Positions 41,603 to 53,267 are shown, counted from the stretch's first letter. The stretch is 64,000 bases of DNA from Pararge aegeria (GCF_905163445.1 NC_053204.1:6517501-6581500), one strand, 5' to 3'. A program made the numbers and translations. Notes: generated by a model not told the origin, from the letters alone.

Positions 41603-41807
41603 CTGTCGTTTTAGTCTGATTTTCCTGAGATTCCTTCTCCTCAGCAGTACCCTTCGGCTCGGAACTCGTATTGCAACCCATTATGAGCCTTATCGTCTAC
41701 TCTTATAAAAATGTAAGTTGGTATAAAAGTCACTAAGTTTCACTACGGTTTTATGTCTCTTGGCACTATAACATACTGGGTGTTTGGGGTCAGTTTCGCG
41801 TGGATAC
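41603..41807 (-). CDS. Host-gene exon: 5' UTR plus first 26 codons (Met-Gly-Cys start)
   Basis: Minus strand. Acceptor-like ATTTTGTTACAG ends at 41808. The start codon at 41681 has A at -3 and G at +4. The coding part, 41681-41603, reads MGCNTSSEPKGTAEEKESQE then NQTKTT, plus one base, ending CGACAG before GTGAGT, a consensus 5' splice site (phase 1). Met-Gly with Cys3 and Ser6 fits N-myristoylation plus palmitoylation, so a membrane-anchored, Glu/Lys-rich protein is predicted. The next exon must lie at lower coordinates; 16777-16833 is one weak candidate. No repeat family covers the exon. Product not identified: many unrelated lipid-anchored proteins start this way. Confidence 0.6.
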
Positions 41808-41984
41808 CTGTAACAAAATATCACGGGTTATAATCGATAATTTTGCAATCTATCTGTCGCTACGCCTCAGTGCTTCAGTCTGGTACCTATGCCTATAAAA
41901 TGCTAGTCAAACCTTGACGAGCGGACAAACAATTTTTTTTTTTATATAAGCACACATCATCATAATTTGGCGTCCTTCCCAACG

Positions 41985-42285
41985 GTGAGCGTTACGGATT
42001 TAAGAAGGAGGTCCCGGATTCGATTACTGGTAGGGGCAATTTGGGATTTTATAATTTTTCTATGGTCTGGTCTGGTGGGAGGCTTTGGCCGCGGCTAGTT
42101 ATCACCCTACCGGCAAAGACATACCGCTAAGCGATTTAGTGTTCCGGTGCGATGTCGCGTAGAAACCGATTAGGGGTATGACTACCATACTCCCTAACAG
42201 GTTAGCCTGCTACCATCTTAGACTGCGTTATCACTTACCATCAGGCGAGATGGCTAACTTGTGGCAGAATAAAAAAAAATCATCA
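41985..42285 (+). mobile_element. SINE-E copy 2
   Basis: GGTGAGCGTTACGG, box B-like CCGGATTCGATTACTGG, GTCTGGTGGGAGGC, ACCGATTAGGGGTATG, CATACTCCCTAACAGG, CATCAGGCGAGATGG and an A-rich tail. Confidence 0.8.
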
Positions 42286-42892
42286 TATTAACCCATTAGC
42301 GGCCCTCTCCGGGTCACAATGAGAAGGGTGTAGGCCGTAGTAAACCACGCTGGCGCAGTGTGTTGGACTTCACACGCCTTTTTTTTTTTAACTACTACTC
42401 GTATAAACATTTTTCAATAACCATAACAGTACATTTATTACAACGTAAAAAAAACCCAACCGGGTTTATCCGCAAACCGATATTCGTCGTTCAGCGCTCG
42501 GAATTATGAGTAGGTAAGTATTTTTAAAGCTACAAACAAAATATTATGTATGAGTGAGAGTAGCTTTAAGAACGTTATAAAGAACTCTAAGTCATGCAGT
42601 TTTCTCCACCGTTTAAATAACTGATAATTTAAGTGCTAAAAACACACAATTAGCTTGGCCATCAACGAATTAGTTTGGCCATCTAAAGGGGCAATGCTGC
42701 CAGCATCTTAGGAACTGTACCTCGCTGCGGTGGTTTCGAAGACGTTTTAGATTTTATTTAGTTTTAAATAGTTTATTTTAGGTTATATTTATAAAAACAA
42801 AAACGCACATAACTTAAAGTTATAGGTTGTTGAGATTCGAACTCGCCATCTTGAAAGTCAAATCGAAGTACTACCCATTGGGCTATCACCGT
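42275..42892 (-). mobile_element. SINE-A copy 9, split by two insertions
   Basis: Reverse SINE-A in three pieces: 42275-42375 (AACCCATTAGCGGCC), about 42565-42655 (AGAACTCTAAGTCATGCAG), and 42796-42892 (head, GAGATTCGAACTCGCC and TGGGCTATCACCG). The second gap holds a LINE 3' end (GGGGCAATGCTGCCAGCATC, then TTTTATTTAGTTTTAAATAG). Confidence 0.75.
42656..42795 (+). mobile_element. LINE 3' stub nested in SINE-A
   Basis: GGGGCAATGCTGCCAGC to a TTATAAAAAC end. Flanks AAAAACACACAA and AAAAACGCACATAA look like a diverged target duplication of SINE sequence. Confidence 0.6.
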
Positions 42893-43239
42893 TTCTATTT
42901 ATGAGGATAAGCAAAAAAAAAAAAAACCGTTGAAAACTAAACAAAAAATTGCTCTAACAACGACCGACGACGTATTAAAAAGGGCTCGGAAGGGCTGAAA
43001 ACTTTGGCAATTAAATCCGTCCCATTGAAACGAGAGCGCCTGAAATCGGACTATCTAAAAAGCCGCCCATTACAATACAGCTTTTGTTACCATTTTGAAA
43101 AAATAAAAGGGAATTCTCAGATCGACACTTTTGTTATTGAAGAACTTCTTTTGGCGCGTTAGGGAAAAATGCCCTTTTTAGAAAAATTAGATTGACATGT
43201 TGCTCCGTTGCTGCGTGAAACGAGTACAGATTAAAAAAA

Positions 43240-43336
43240 ACAACCCATGTTTATCATTTTATAACTTATAAAAATTAAATATTAGGGAAGTAATCCTATA
43301 GTACAATTTAACAGGCGACGCCGCGGGAAGAACTAG
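43240..43336 (+). mobile_element. Helitron-like 3' end fragment
   Basis: Ends GGCGACGCCGCGGGAAGAACTAG before T. Only the terminal part is recognised. Confidence 0.45.
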
Positions 43337-43339
43337 TAA

Positions 43340-44515
43340 TATATAAATAAAAAAAGAGTGTATTACTATTTTTTACCTCACGTTCATGTTTAAAAATGAT
43401 GGTATATGAAAAGCGGAAGTATAATAACTTCATATAAGAAACCGATAGATGGATGGACCCTACCGTATGCATTTAGACGCTCTATGACACTTCATGGTAG
43501 GTGGACATTTAACCGCAGTCTTACAAATTAGCACTCGTGGGAAAAAATAACAATACCAACCACGCACTGCCAACGTATAATACTGTATAAAATTTTTACG
43601 ATGCGCGCGCACACCGTCACAAAAAACCGACACCCTCAAGTTACCCATAAGGTTTGACAGGTCATTCCAGTGATTTCATTGATTCTATTGTACAAAAATC
43701 TCAAATTATAATGTTGAGTGAAATTTGGTAGTCCGATAATGAGTTATTAGTTTTCCAAATTTAATTATGTTTGTTATGTCCATTTCTTTGTGTGTGTAGA
43801 AATATTTAACTAGATAATGTGTTTTAATAAAACTTACAATGTATTAAATACCTCTTTTCTATTGTTAGTGTCGTTTTTTCTACAAACTAGAATAAGGTAA
43901 AAGATAAAATTATTCAAAAGATTTTTATCTTGTTACGCCAAAGAATTATAACTTCTAACGCGTGTACATACGAGTACGTTCACACACGAATTTTTTCTAA
44001 CCATATTTACTTTAATAATCGAGGGTGACGGACGAAAGGATAGACAGACAGACAGCCAACGCACGGAACCCAAAAAAATAAGTTCACTAAAAATAAAAAT
44101 ATTATCTAGTTCGCAATACTACTTAATCCAATTTGTTTAAAAATCACAAAGACTCCAAAGCGAATTCGTCTACCATTGCAAATTTAAATGGAATCCAAGC
44201 AGCCTCTTTTACTTTATAAAGTCACTTAAGGCGCGTATTCATTACGATCTATTTTATTTAAGTATAGAAGATACTCCAGTTTATAAAATTGATAATTCTT
44301 GAAGTGTAGGTGAAAACACTAATAAAAATTATAAAATTATGCAAAAGCAATGTGTCATCTCTTGTTTCAAACGTGTCTCATTGCAATAAGGGCCTTTGAA
44401 AATTAAACCGAAACTTCAATGTTTCCTACTAGATGGTCTACTAGATCTGATCTATGGGTACTAGATGGATGGTCTACAGTCGCTATAAGACTGATGTGAA
44501 AGGCATATACTAATT
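43340..44515. other. AT-rich DNA with (GACA)n, no gene recognised
   Basis: A GACAGACAGACAG run at about 44042-44055 and AACGCACGGAACCC resemble a common lepidopteran repeat fragment. The rest is unclassified. Confidence 0.45.
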
Positions 44516-44524
44516 TCGCCATCG

Positions 44525-44870
44525 ACGGTAGGAGAGCAGTAGCTTAATTGGAGAAAGCGCTCAGGCCGCGATTGCCAGAGAGTTGCAGGTTCAAATCCTG
44601 TCGGTTCCGAAAATTTTTACATACATTTTAAATTTGTGAAATTCATAACAGAACCCTCATTCAGCCATTACTGTATGAAGTGCATTGTGTCCAAAAACAG
44701 TAAAAACTTCCCGCGCGCATTTCACTTCACACCTGCCCAATGTTACGAACTCACAAACTGTTCCTCTTTTCTCCATTTTACGGTAAACGTTTAGAACATA
44801 TAAAGTAAAACATTTACTGTCAAGTGACTAACCGCATGATCGAGAAACACTTGGTTTCCCTGGGAGAAAA
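44525..44870 (+). mobile_element. SINE-F with tRNA-like head
   Basis: Head: GTAGCTTAATTGGAG (box A-like) and GCAGGTTCAAATCCTGTC (a complete T arm with box B). The body ACCCTCATTCAGCC, CGTTTAGAACAT and CTGTCAAGTGACTAACCG is shared with 56643-56895. The first bases cannot form an acceptor stem with CGGTTCC, so it is not a functional tRNA gene. Confidence 0.65.
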
Positions 44871-44930
44871 AGTAGCCTTTCCGTCTTTTTAACTAACTAT
44901 ATGCCAAGAACAACGTGAATTCGTTGCTTT

Positions 44931-45287
44931 GTGAGTAAGGATTACCAAACGCACTGTCGCGTTTTAATTTTAGCTGGATTACGTTTAACATTTGCACAGT
45001 CGTGGACACTTGGCTTTATTGCATTTTCCCAGCGTGCTCGGTTCAAAGGAGCTCGTTCTTACTTTAATTCCGTATACCGGAAGTGCAAGGCAGACGCGTC
45101 TGTGTTTTTATTTCATATAAACTCGTCGCGGCTGGAATCGATCCCGCGACAATTGGCAGCGGGGCATGTATGGATGGCGCAGACTGGCGACAAGACTCAA
45201 ATTAAAAATTCCTGGCATAATAGCGAATACCTGTATCTTTATGTGGGTTTAAAGCAATTTAATATCACTTATTTTGTAAGTTTGTAA
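44931..45287 (+). CDS. Unrecognised 118-codon frame (doubtful)
   Basis: No domain, signal peptide or repeat-encoded motif seen. The region around 45125-45155 holds a reversed tRNA-type box B (GGAATCGATCCCGCG), hinting that part of the frame is antisense SINE. Probably not a gene. Confidence 0.12.
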   Translation: MSKDYQTHCRVLILAGLRLTFAQSWTLGFIAFSQRARFKGARSYFNSVYRKCKADASVFLFHINSSRLESIPRQLAAGHVWMAQTGDKTQIKNSWHNSEYLYLYVGLKQFNITYFVSL

Positions 45288-45489
45288 TTAAATAAGCCTG
45301 CCAGTCCAACAGAGCGGAGTGAGGCAGCGGAGCCGAGAAACGGAGAAATATAAACCAATAGGATTGCACAAAATCTCCGCTGCTCTTAAGTGAACCAGAC
45401 ACAGTACGCAACTGCGCTCCGCATTAGTCCGTTCTATTTAATACTTCGCAAGCCAAGAACGCAACCTACAAAAACTCCGCCTTGTGTCC

Positions 45490-45622
45490 ATTAACATGAG
45501 GTGTAGGTGTTAAGCAACATGTTCTTGTAATTTCCACCGGCACCGATGCCCTTTAGATCACAACGCATCTTTGTATCCTGGCGGCAGAAATAAACACAGT
45601 GGTTGTACTTCCCGGTATGAGT
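45490..45622 (-). mobile_element. SINE-D copy 5, reverse partial
   Basis: GAGGTGTAGGTGTTAAGC, TAATTTCCACCGGCACC and CGGCAGAAATAAACAC match SINE-D in reverse. Confidence 0.7.
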
Positions 45623-45632
45623 TTCCACTATA

Positions 45633-45825
45633 CTTTCTTTGACAGTGAAGGAAAACATCATTAGGATACTTGAGATGCCTCCAGAATGTTCTCCATAATG
45701 TTCTCAAAAGCGTGTAATCAGCAATTAGCCAGCGTGATGGACTACGGCCTAAACCTTTTTCATTCTGAGATTAGACACGTAACCTGTAGTGGTACGATAA
45801 TGCGCTGATATGGAGGTCGATGATA
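45633..45825 (+). mobile_element. SINE-A copy 10, head missing
   Basis: GTGAAGGAAAACATCATT, CTCCATAATGTTCTC, GTGATGGACTACGGCC. Confidence 0.75.
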
Positions 45826-46014
45826 GGCTATAAACAAGCGTAACTTTTCGAAAGTCAAAGTTTTTTTATTACACTATTAAATAAGCCCTGGAATTCGTGG
45901 ATGATGGCCTTAGATTGTAGTCGGCTAGCCTGTTATGGGCATGGCAGTTAACGTTACACCATGCACGTACACCATATGTACAAATAATCTGCACTACAAT
46001 GTACAGATGTGTCT

Positions 46015-46168
46015 GGTTGTTAGGACATGAAGTTTAACACCTACACCGAGGGTTGATGGAAATAGGGAGACACTTTGTTGGACGTTTTTCTTGTACGCCC
46101 TGCGAATTATGATATTCGTTGGTTTCCCACTTATCACCAGGTGGGTCATCTGTTTGGTTGATCAATTA
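46015..46168 (+). mobile_element. SINE-D copy 6, 3' half
   Basis: TTTAACACCTACACCG, CTTGTACGCCCTGCG and CACCAGGTGGGTCATCTG. It abuts HelB copy 3. Confidence 0.68.
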
Positions 46169-46175
46169 TTTATTA

Positions 46176-46634
46176 CTAGCTGTTGCCCGCGACTTCGTCG
46201 GCATTTCATTTTGTTTTTTTTATGTGGCATTAAATTTAGTTGTAGATCTACAAAAATTTAAAGTATTCGGTATCGCTAAGCCTTAAATGAGGGGTTTGCT
46301 GCTGTCCACTGAGGAGTTCTGTCCTCTATCTCCAACCACAGTTTGGGCAAAATTAAACACATATTATAACCTCTATAGTACAAATATAATTATTTAAATC
46401 GGTTATAATTTGTTGGAGTTATGGTATAAAATCGTCAAACACTCATCCCCTCTCCCAAAGGAACCGAGCGATTGATGTCGCGGGAATGATGTGTGAGTGG
46501 GATAAAAAGGGTCCTATATTACTCCTAACACTTCCAAGAATATGTGTACAAAGTTTCATGAGGACCGGTTAGGTAGTTTTTGCGTGAAAGCGTAACAAAC
46601 AAACTTACATTGACATTTATAATATTAGTAGGGA
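46176..46634 (-). mobile_element. Helitron-like HelB, copy 3
   Basis: CTAG at 46176-46179 next to GTTGCCCGCGACTTCG. The 5' terminus TCCCTACTAATATTATA ends at 46634. It includes a duplicated GGGAATGATG-containing stretch near 46480-46500 not seen in other copies. Confidence 0.82.
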
Positions 46635-46959
46635 TTAGTATAAAAACAATCATAAAATATTACTAACTAATTATGTAAGGGAGGTAAGGGAGTGAAAGGA
46701 GGTAAGGGAGTGCACTTTCATCTAGACATTCCAAATGCCAACCTCACCTACTCGTGGTACCACCTGCTAACTGACGAACGAGGCTCCGGCGACCGACTAA
46801 TGGTGGGATAGTCATTTAACTAAACTAGCTAGACTTGAACAAATGACATTTGCTGATGTCGGGCAGCAGCGATATCAGCGCAATCAAGTCTAGTGCTGTG
46901 ATCACCAACCCGCCTGCCCAGCGTGATGATTACAGCATTATCCATATGAGTAGCACAAC

Positions 46960-47215
46960 TAATTATGCGCGGTGGGTAGCACTTCGACTTCACTTTTGGG
47001 GTGCCGAGTTCGAATCCCAGCACCTTTAACTATTCTGTTATGTGCGTTTTAATTACTAAAATATCACTTGCTTAGATGGTGAAGGAAAACATTGTAAGGA
47101 AACCAGCATGTCTGACAGTTCTACAATGTTCTCAAACGCGTGTTGAGTCCACGGCCAGCCTGGTAGACTACGGCCTTAACCCCTTCTCACTGTGGATTGA
47201 GACCCTGGATATGGT
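46960..47215 (+). mobile_element. SINE-A copy 11
   Basis: GCGCGGTGGGTAGC head, GAGTTCGAATCCCAGC box B, GGTGAAGGAAAACATTG and CTGGTAGACTACGGCC. Confidence 0.82.
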
Positions 47216-47219
47216 GATA

Positions 47220-48210
47220 AATCTGACTAACTAATTAATAATTAAATTAACGACTGTCTTGGCTGATGTCTGCGGTGCAGAGAGATTGCCAAATGGGTTG
47301 ACCGGATTTATATCCCCCGTCTAGGTCGTTGACCGGACGAGATGTGGTTTTTCATATGCTAACTGCCATTAAACTTAACAAAGGGTTCAATGAAATATTT
47401 ATTTAAGTGTAACCAATGGTTTCGAATTCAGTATGCTACGATGCAATTTGCATTTTTTTTTGGTGGTTTGTAATGACATCACACCCCTCTTCCCGCGGAT
47501 GTCTGAGTTCGAACTAAGGGAATATCACGGACTGGCAACAATTCCTCTGTCCTACTACTTACTTCATCACCCACCCGTCTGCCAAGTTTGATGATTATGA
47601 GCAAACCATCACGTTGAAAGAGGCCTTTAGTCCAACAGTGGACTGTTATGGGCTATTGACGATGATGCTGACTCTTGGTGCATTCTAGAAGTCGTCGAAT
47701 TTTATTTATTTATTTATTATTTAACTCTCTTTGATTAAAAAAATTACTTTATTTTCCACCCTTACAAAACGCCAATTTCATATGTAAGGATCTAATATTT
47801 TTACCATGAAAGAACTAGGAAAACGTAGTAAAATGAAACCTTGAGAAAAAACATAAGCAAAATTCATTGACTCCATATGCAAAGTAGATTTTTGTTAAAT
47901 TACGTAATACATTGAGCTTTTGTCGTGTCGGTTTAACTTCTTGAATTGTGTTTTAAACAAAGTACTTTTACGTTATGCTTAGTATAAAAGCGATGTACCT
48001 AATTGAGTTTTACCGGTACGTAAACTTATGATCCTTTAACTTTTAATAGATGAAAACATGTGTGCAGCAAGGAGATAAATGAAAACACCCAATAAACAAA
48101 AAGTCTCGACTCTTAGCAAGTAGATGTTTTTATTTGTATTTTCGAACGGAGTGCGGCGCATTGGTCTAAGAACAGAATATGCTAAAAACGATTGCTTCGT
48201 GCCACTTTTG
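47220..48210. other. Gene-free stretch
   Basis: A SINE-C-like tail (GAGGCCTTTAGTCCAAC, TGGACTGTTATGGGC) lies near 47620-47670. Otherwise unclassified. Confidence 0.5.
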
Positions 48211-48214
48211 CACA

Positions 48215-48280
48215 TGCGTCTGCTTATAAAAACGTAAGGTAGTTAGTTATTCTACCTTACGTTATTAAGAGCAGACGCAG
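48215..48280. repeat. 28-bp imperfect palindrome
   Basis: TGCGTCTGCTTATAAAAACG and CGTTATTAAGAGCAGACGCA arms with AAGGTAG/CTACCTT close to a 9-10 nt loop. Few mismatches. Confidence 0.82.
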
Positions 48281-48491
48281 TTTATTTACAAATAAAGCCA
48301 GATTATAATGTTTCGTAGTACAGGTAACAAAAACATGATGATGTTGAAAATGTTAACCGCTAGGATAAGGTTAAGGTTGGGATAAGAATGCGTTTACTAC
48401 TTTATAAGCGCTTTTGAAAAGTCGAGAAGAATCTTGTACACCACTATGAAGTTAAGAAAATAAAAGAACAATAGAAATACAAAGACAGAAG

Positions 48492-48560
48492 TAGAATACA
48501 AAAGGCGGCCTTATCGCTTAGTAGCGATCTCTGCCAGCCAACCTTAAATTTAATTTTATC
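48492..48560 (-). mobile_element. LINE 3' end, family H, copy 3
   Basis: Reverse: ACAAAAGGCGGCCTT and the hairpin at 48513-48528, then CTCTGCCAGCCAACC. Confidence 0.75.
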
Positions 48561-48569
48561 ATTTTATTG

Positions 48570-49970
48570 AAGTTTTTTTACCTACATTCGAATGACATAT
48601 GTCAGTGGACATATAATAAAAGGGATTAAATAATTAATATTTTTAATAAATAATATCCCATAATTGTGGGAAATTGCAAAGAATTTTAGTTGGTGGTAAT
48701 TTTTATTATTTTCTATCGAGTAAATTTTATAGCATCGTATCGGAAAAAACAACCGTTTAGTTAGAAATAAGTAGAATAATAACTATATAATTGTTTAAGT
48801 TCTTGAAACCAAATGGCATTGCGTAAGTTTTTTTTAATCTCTAACGACAAATAACCTTTTCAGTGCCTTAGAAAAAAGGATTTTAAGTGTAAATAAATAA
48901 AAAAAAGTCGGAAAGAAGGTATGAGACTATGGAATATTGCAGTATTCATGACGATTCGCAACATTTTACGCATATCGACTTAAAGAGAAATGAAAAATGA
49001 CTATACAAAACTGTACATTAAATAAAATAAATAACCCATTTCCGGCAACAACTCTGCGGTGCAATGCGATTTCATCTGGAAGACATGAAGGCATAAGAGA
49101 GCGTTATACCATCTACTGTGACGGCATACAAGTCTATTTTACAGCCGTGGTAAACCATTACTCAATTTTACCCAAAAAAAAATTCACTTCAAAAATCAGT
49201 TACGTCTCTTGCCGTCTAGTGACGTAACATCCTTCTAGTAATACAGGCTAAAAATAGGTACAGTTTAACTCAGGTAATCTACATTATACTTAGGCCTCTG
49301 AACGGTAAGGTCATGCACGTAGAGTTTACTGTTTGGTCGATACTTCACCGACCTCATACTGGGTTATGACTTTGATAAGAATACCTGTTTTACATTTAAG
49401 TAGGTGAAAATACTCTATACTACCTGTACCTGTGGTTTTGCACGTGTTTAACGCATAACTTATCATAATAAGGCTATTAATTTCTCATAACTGGACACAG
49501 GCATTTGAGAGCACAGACCTCGCTGATTTTATCAAAAGCTGATTTACTGATTATGGCTCACTAAAATACTAAGTGAGTGAATACATTATAGCGACAAAAT
49601 TTCTAGTAAACGTAAACGTATACATTACGTATTCAAAATATGAATATTTAAATGTTATTTACTTTTGATATATATAGTAGCACAGGGACAACTCTTTTAG
49701 AGCATGCTCAATTCAACGCTTTTTTAGTCGCTAACGTGATATTTAATTCGCCCACATAGTATTTCTATTCGCCAGCTTTTCGCAAACAAAATTGAATGCT
49801 GCATACAGTATTATCATAAGCTAGCAGCAGTCGCTCTATATTTTTTTATTTGCTAAATTCAAAATATCCTCTCATTTTATAACTTAAACTTATGCGTAGA
49901 ATTTCTGATTTCTTGTAAGTAAGAAGTGTTATATCGCGTCGTACCGTGCCTGCCACCATACCCATATACT
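48570..49970. other. AT-rich DNA with one unexplained 76-codon frame
   Basis: A frame at 48997-49227 (plus) contains NPFPATTLRCNA and YTIYCDGIQVYFTAV but no known domain. Nothing else supports a gene. Confidence 0.35.
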
Positions 49971-50048
49971 CTATGTCACCGACACGATTTAGCAAAAGAT
50001 CATGGTCGATGACTTAACTTTTTATCGTAATTCCTTACTGTAATTAGT

Positions 50049-50300
50049 GTGTTATTTCATCTAAAAACTCCCTCGTATTTAAAAGAGAAGTTCACTTTTC
50101 TTGGTGAGCAATCTGATTTAAGATCGTGCCGTGCTCTGACGCTGTGTACGCCTTATCATAGGACAAAATTTTATAAACGTTCGTTTAGCGTACGAACTGT
50201 GGAATTGTGGAATGCGCTTCCATTGAGCATACGACGATCCAAATCACTGGCGATATTTAAAAGAGCAGTTAAGGCCCATTATATTGTTAACGACTATTAA
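50049..50300 (+). pseudogene. LINE reverse transcriptase C-terminus
   Basis: 83 codons: LKTPSYLKEKFTFL, DLRSCRALTLCTPYHRTKFY, RSFSVRTVELWNALPLSIR, RSKSLAIFKRAVK. The RT tail signature (RSF.V....LWNALP..IR.S.S...FK) is typical of insect non-LTR elements. The catalytic part is absent; its 3' UTR follows with the family H hairpin at 50545. Confidence 0.75.
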
Positions 50301-50655
50301 TAGTATGTATATACTTACTCATTTATTGTATGTTAAAGTATTTAAATATGTAAGTGTTGTTATTACATATATTAGTTTATTTTTATATTTATTTATTAAT
50401 TATATTATTTACTTTTTATCTATTTGTGTACACTAGTTTATGTATTAGCATGTTGTTATTCGCATGTATGTATTTTAATATTTCTACCACCAGCAGTCAT
50501 TCTCCTTTTCTTTTTTTTCCTAATTCTAAGGTTGCCTGGCAGAGATCGCTATTAAGCGATAAGGCCGCCTTTTGTATTACTACTTCTTTCGATATGTTTC
50601 TGTTTCTGTTATATTTTAAATATGTCAATGTTGTGGTATACAAATAAATGACAAA
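50301..50655 (+). mobile_element. 3' UTR of the LINE, family H, copy 4
   Basis: AAGGTTGCCTGGCAGAG, hairpin ATCGCT-ATTA-AGCGAT (50545-50560), AAGGCCGCCTTTTGTA and ACAAATAAATGAC. It is the only copy in the window still attached to coding sequence, tying family H to this LINE. Confidence 0.8.
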
Positions 50656-50744
50656 TTTTATATACTTTCCAATACCTTTTAAAACTTTAATTAAAGTATA
50701 TGTGTTATTCTGATTTGTAAACAACATTACTGTTAAGTTTTATT

Positions 50745-50826
50745 AATACACGCTCAGTAGTTTTTACGTGAAAGAATAACAAACATCCATAAATCCACAC
50801 AAACTTCCACCTTTATAATATTAGTT
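50745..50826 (-). mobile_element. HelB 5' end fragment, reverse
   Basis: CAGTAGTTTTTACGTG, AAAGAATAACAAAC and CTTTATAATATTAGT match the 5' part of HelB. Confidence 0.6.
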
Positions 50827-50829
50827 TAG

Positions 50830-51870
50830 ACTTTTGAAATAGCAAAGGCGTGATAAACTTCTTTGAAAAGCAACTTGTTAGTTGAAACTCTATCTCGTTT
50901 ACGTTTTTTTTATTATTGACAAAGTTTTCATAACAATTACACGATTGCCTACAGCACCAGAGATACTCAAACTTTACGCAATTTAAAGTTTTGCAAGGCA
51001 AACTTCTTGGAAACTGTTAAAATTTTTAAATCTTGGTAAGTACTTGGTTGAATAAATAAGTTTAGTTTTTTTTGCCCTACTTGGTCAATAATTCATCAAT
51101 AAGCATTCCTTTTTTAACTGGCCGTCCAATAAATGGCCAATAAAGCATATTGGCCTTTTCAAAATGTAAGTAGGTATGTTTGTTTGTAGTAAATCTACCA
51201 CCGGTTCGTGCTCTTTTGAACTCAAATTTATACCATTTAATTAGATTCTTTCAGAAATTTGCATTTAAAAAGTTAATATTTTGCTAAAGTGACCTTGATT
51301 CTATAAATAGTTTTTGGTACAACATGCCATACACCATCGTTAGATAGATAAGCAAAAAATAAAGTCGTGTTGTGTCGTGTAGGGGAAGTACCTAGAAGGT
51401 TCCTTTTTAATTGAAATTTTTGTTTACGGCGTGGTTTATATAAATGTAGAAGTAGTAGTTGTATACAAATGACTATCTATATTTCAGCAACAACAATAGT
51501 TACTAGGAGAGCATGACTGAGCAGATGAAGAATAAGCACAATTATTAATGTAACTTTCAAACATAGAGAACAACATTTTGAAAGATCTATTTGGTGCGTA
51601 GTAAGATTTAAGGAATCGTCCGGTCAGATTTTCTTGTTTTTGTGGATAATAGCAAATTAACTTGAATGTTCAATGTTTTATTTTATCTTTATATATCTTA
51701 GAATTACGCAAAGAAGAAATTCTTTCATTAATATTTGGCAATTAGAGAAGTAATCATAATAATTATGCACGTAATTTTTTTACTCCCCTGAAATTCAGGT
51801 TGTATAATCTGGTCTGATCTGGTCCCAGATCCAGACCCGATCATACAGCCAGAAAGAAAATATAAATACC
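50830..51870. other. AT-rich DNA, no gene recognised
   Basis: No coding or repeat signal beyond low complexity. Confidence 0.5.
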
Positions 51871-51879
51871 AGAAAGAAA

Positions 51880-51970
51880 TTATTAATAACCGTACTGGGA
51901 ATTGAACCCGATACCGTCACTTAAAAACCTGCTCAACACTGTGCCTGAGTGATGGTCGAAAATCTACCAG
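51880..51970 (-). mobile_element. tRNA-like SINE head, reverse
   Basis: GGGAATTGAACCCGATACC (box B reversed) and ACACTGTGCCTGAGTG (box A side). The body of the element is not recognised. Confidence 0.5.
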
Positions 51971-52299
51971 GAATGCATGACTTAAAAGAAGATGACGAAT
52001 TAGCACAAATATCACTTACACTAATACTCAGCCAGACAAGTAATCCTAATAATTAAACACGTAGGTATATACGCAATACAAAGTGTCCCGAATCACGCAA
52101 CTGTTGCCATTAATTAATTATCCCTCTGTCTGTGACTGCATGATTTATGTTTATTGGCCATTAACATAGATGCCTATTCGTGGATAGTTTTGATAAACGA
52201 TAAGTACTGAAAATCTAAATAATTCTCTGAGTAGCTATCACGATAACTTTAAAAATTACGACTATCCAACTATAATACTATATTAACATTAAGTATTAT

Positions 52300-52562
52300 T
52301 CATCATCACCATCAAATCAACCAAGGCACGAGTCTCCTCCCACAATGAGAAGGGGTTAAGGCCGTAGTCCACCACGCTGGCCCAATGCAAATTGGAGGAC
52401 TCACTATTTTTGAGAACATTATGAAGGTATGTACGCTTCCTCACGATGTATTCCTTCATCGTTGAAGCAAGTGATATTTAAACTGCTTAAAAAACGCACA
52501 TAACTTAAAACAGTTAGAGATAAGATTCGAACTCGGCCCCCAAAAGTAAAGTCGATATCCTA
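52300..52562 (-). mobile_element. SINE-A copy 12
   Basis: CACCATCAAATCAACC, CACAATGAGAAGGGG, TTAAGGCCGTAGTCC, and head GATTCGAACTCGGCCC. The head end is interrupted near 52565 by GC-rich Gag-derived DNA. Confidence 0.82.
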
Positions 52563-52564
52563 CC

Positions 52565-52995
52565 TATATACCGCATGCCTTACGCGGGCCCTTTTTTCCC
52601 GCGCCAGGCCTCGATCTTCACCCCCGGCATGCAGAGCAGCTCATCCACCTCATATATGCGGGGGATAAGGTCCGCGGTTCTCGACAGCGAAGAATCTGCA
52701 GCCCGGGCGGCCCTGCCGAGCCTGGATAGGCCGGACCAGCTCGGGTTCAGATCCCAGGTTGCACAGTTCTTCCTTTAGTTCGTCTGGGTCGGTGTCGACC
52801 GGGACGCCCCGGATGGCCACCTTCAGGCTTTTGTCCTGAGGCAGGGAGTAGGAGAACCACGAGAGGTTCTCCGACTTCTCCAACTCTGACAGGTAGTGCT
52901 GGACTGTGCGATATTCGGATTCGTCATTAGAGGTAAATTTAATGCCCTTGCCGAAGGGACGGGCACTGGGGGTCCTGCCGAGATTCGCCTTCAGT
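52565..52995 (-). pseudogene. LINE Gag fragment (domain preceding zinc knuckles)
   Basis: Minus-strand frame from about 52935: YRTVQHYLSELEKSENL, SWFSYSLPQDKSLKVAIRG, VPVDTDPDELKEELCNLG, then ELVRPIQARQGRPG. This matches the domain found before the zinc knuckles in Gag-like proteins of Jockey-type insect retrotransposons (LKV.IRG.P.DTD..E....L). No knuckles remain and a stop follows at 52650. GC-rich island in AT-rich DNA, next to a SINE-A. Confidence 0.75.
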
Positions 52996-53267
52996 GCTCG
53001 GAGGTGGTACTGATGCTATGTTGTTAGCTCTGGCCTTATAAGTATGAGATTCCATGCAACCGGCGGTCAGGACTCAAGAGTGGGGAACCTTCTCCTAATT
53101 CGTGCAAGGACCACCGCCTTCTGTATTCGAGCGGTTATCCAAAAGCCATGCGAGACCTTCTTAAGATGTTAATCGAAGCTTTTCGTGATAAGACCATTGT
53201 CTGAAGCAACTCTCGAAACAATAACAGTCGTCTCAACACTGAAACTAAAATCGGACGCTATACTGCC

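Noticed and set aside
44525..44612. Functional tRNA gene
   Set aside because: The T arm and box B are good, but the 5' end cannot pair with the 3' acceptor strand and the body matches a SINE at 56643.
44931..45287. New host gene of 118 codons
   Set aside because: No domain, no splice context, and it overlaps a tRNA-like box B on the opposite strand; kept only as a doubtful frame.
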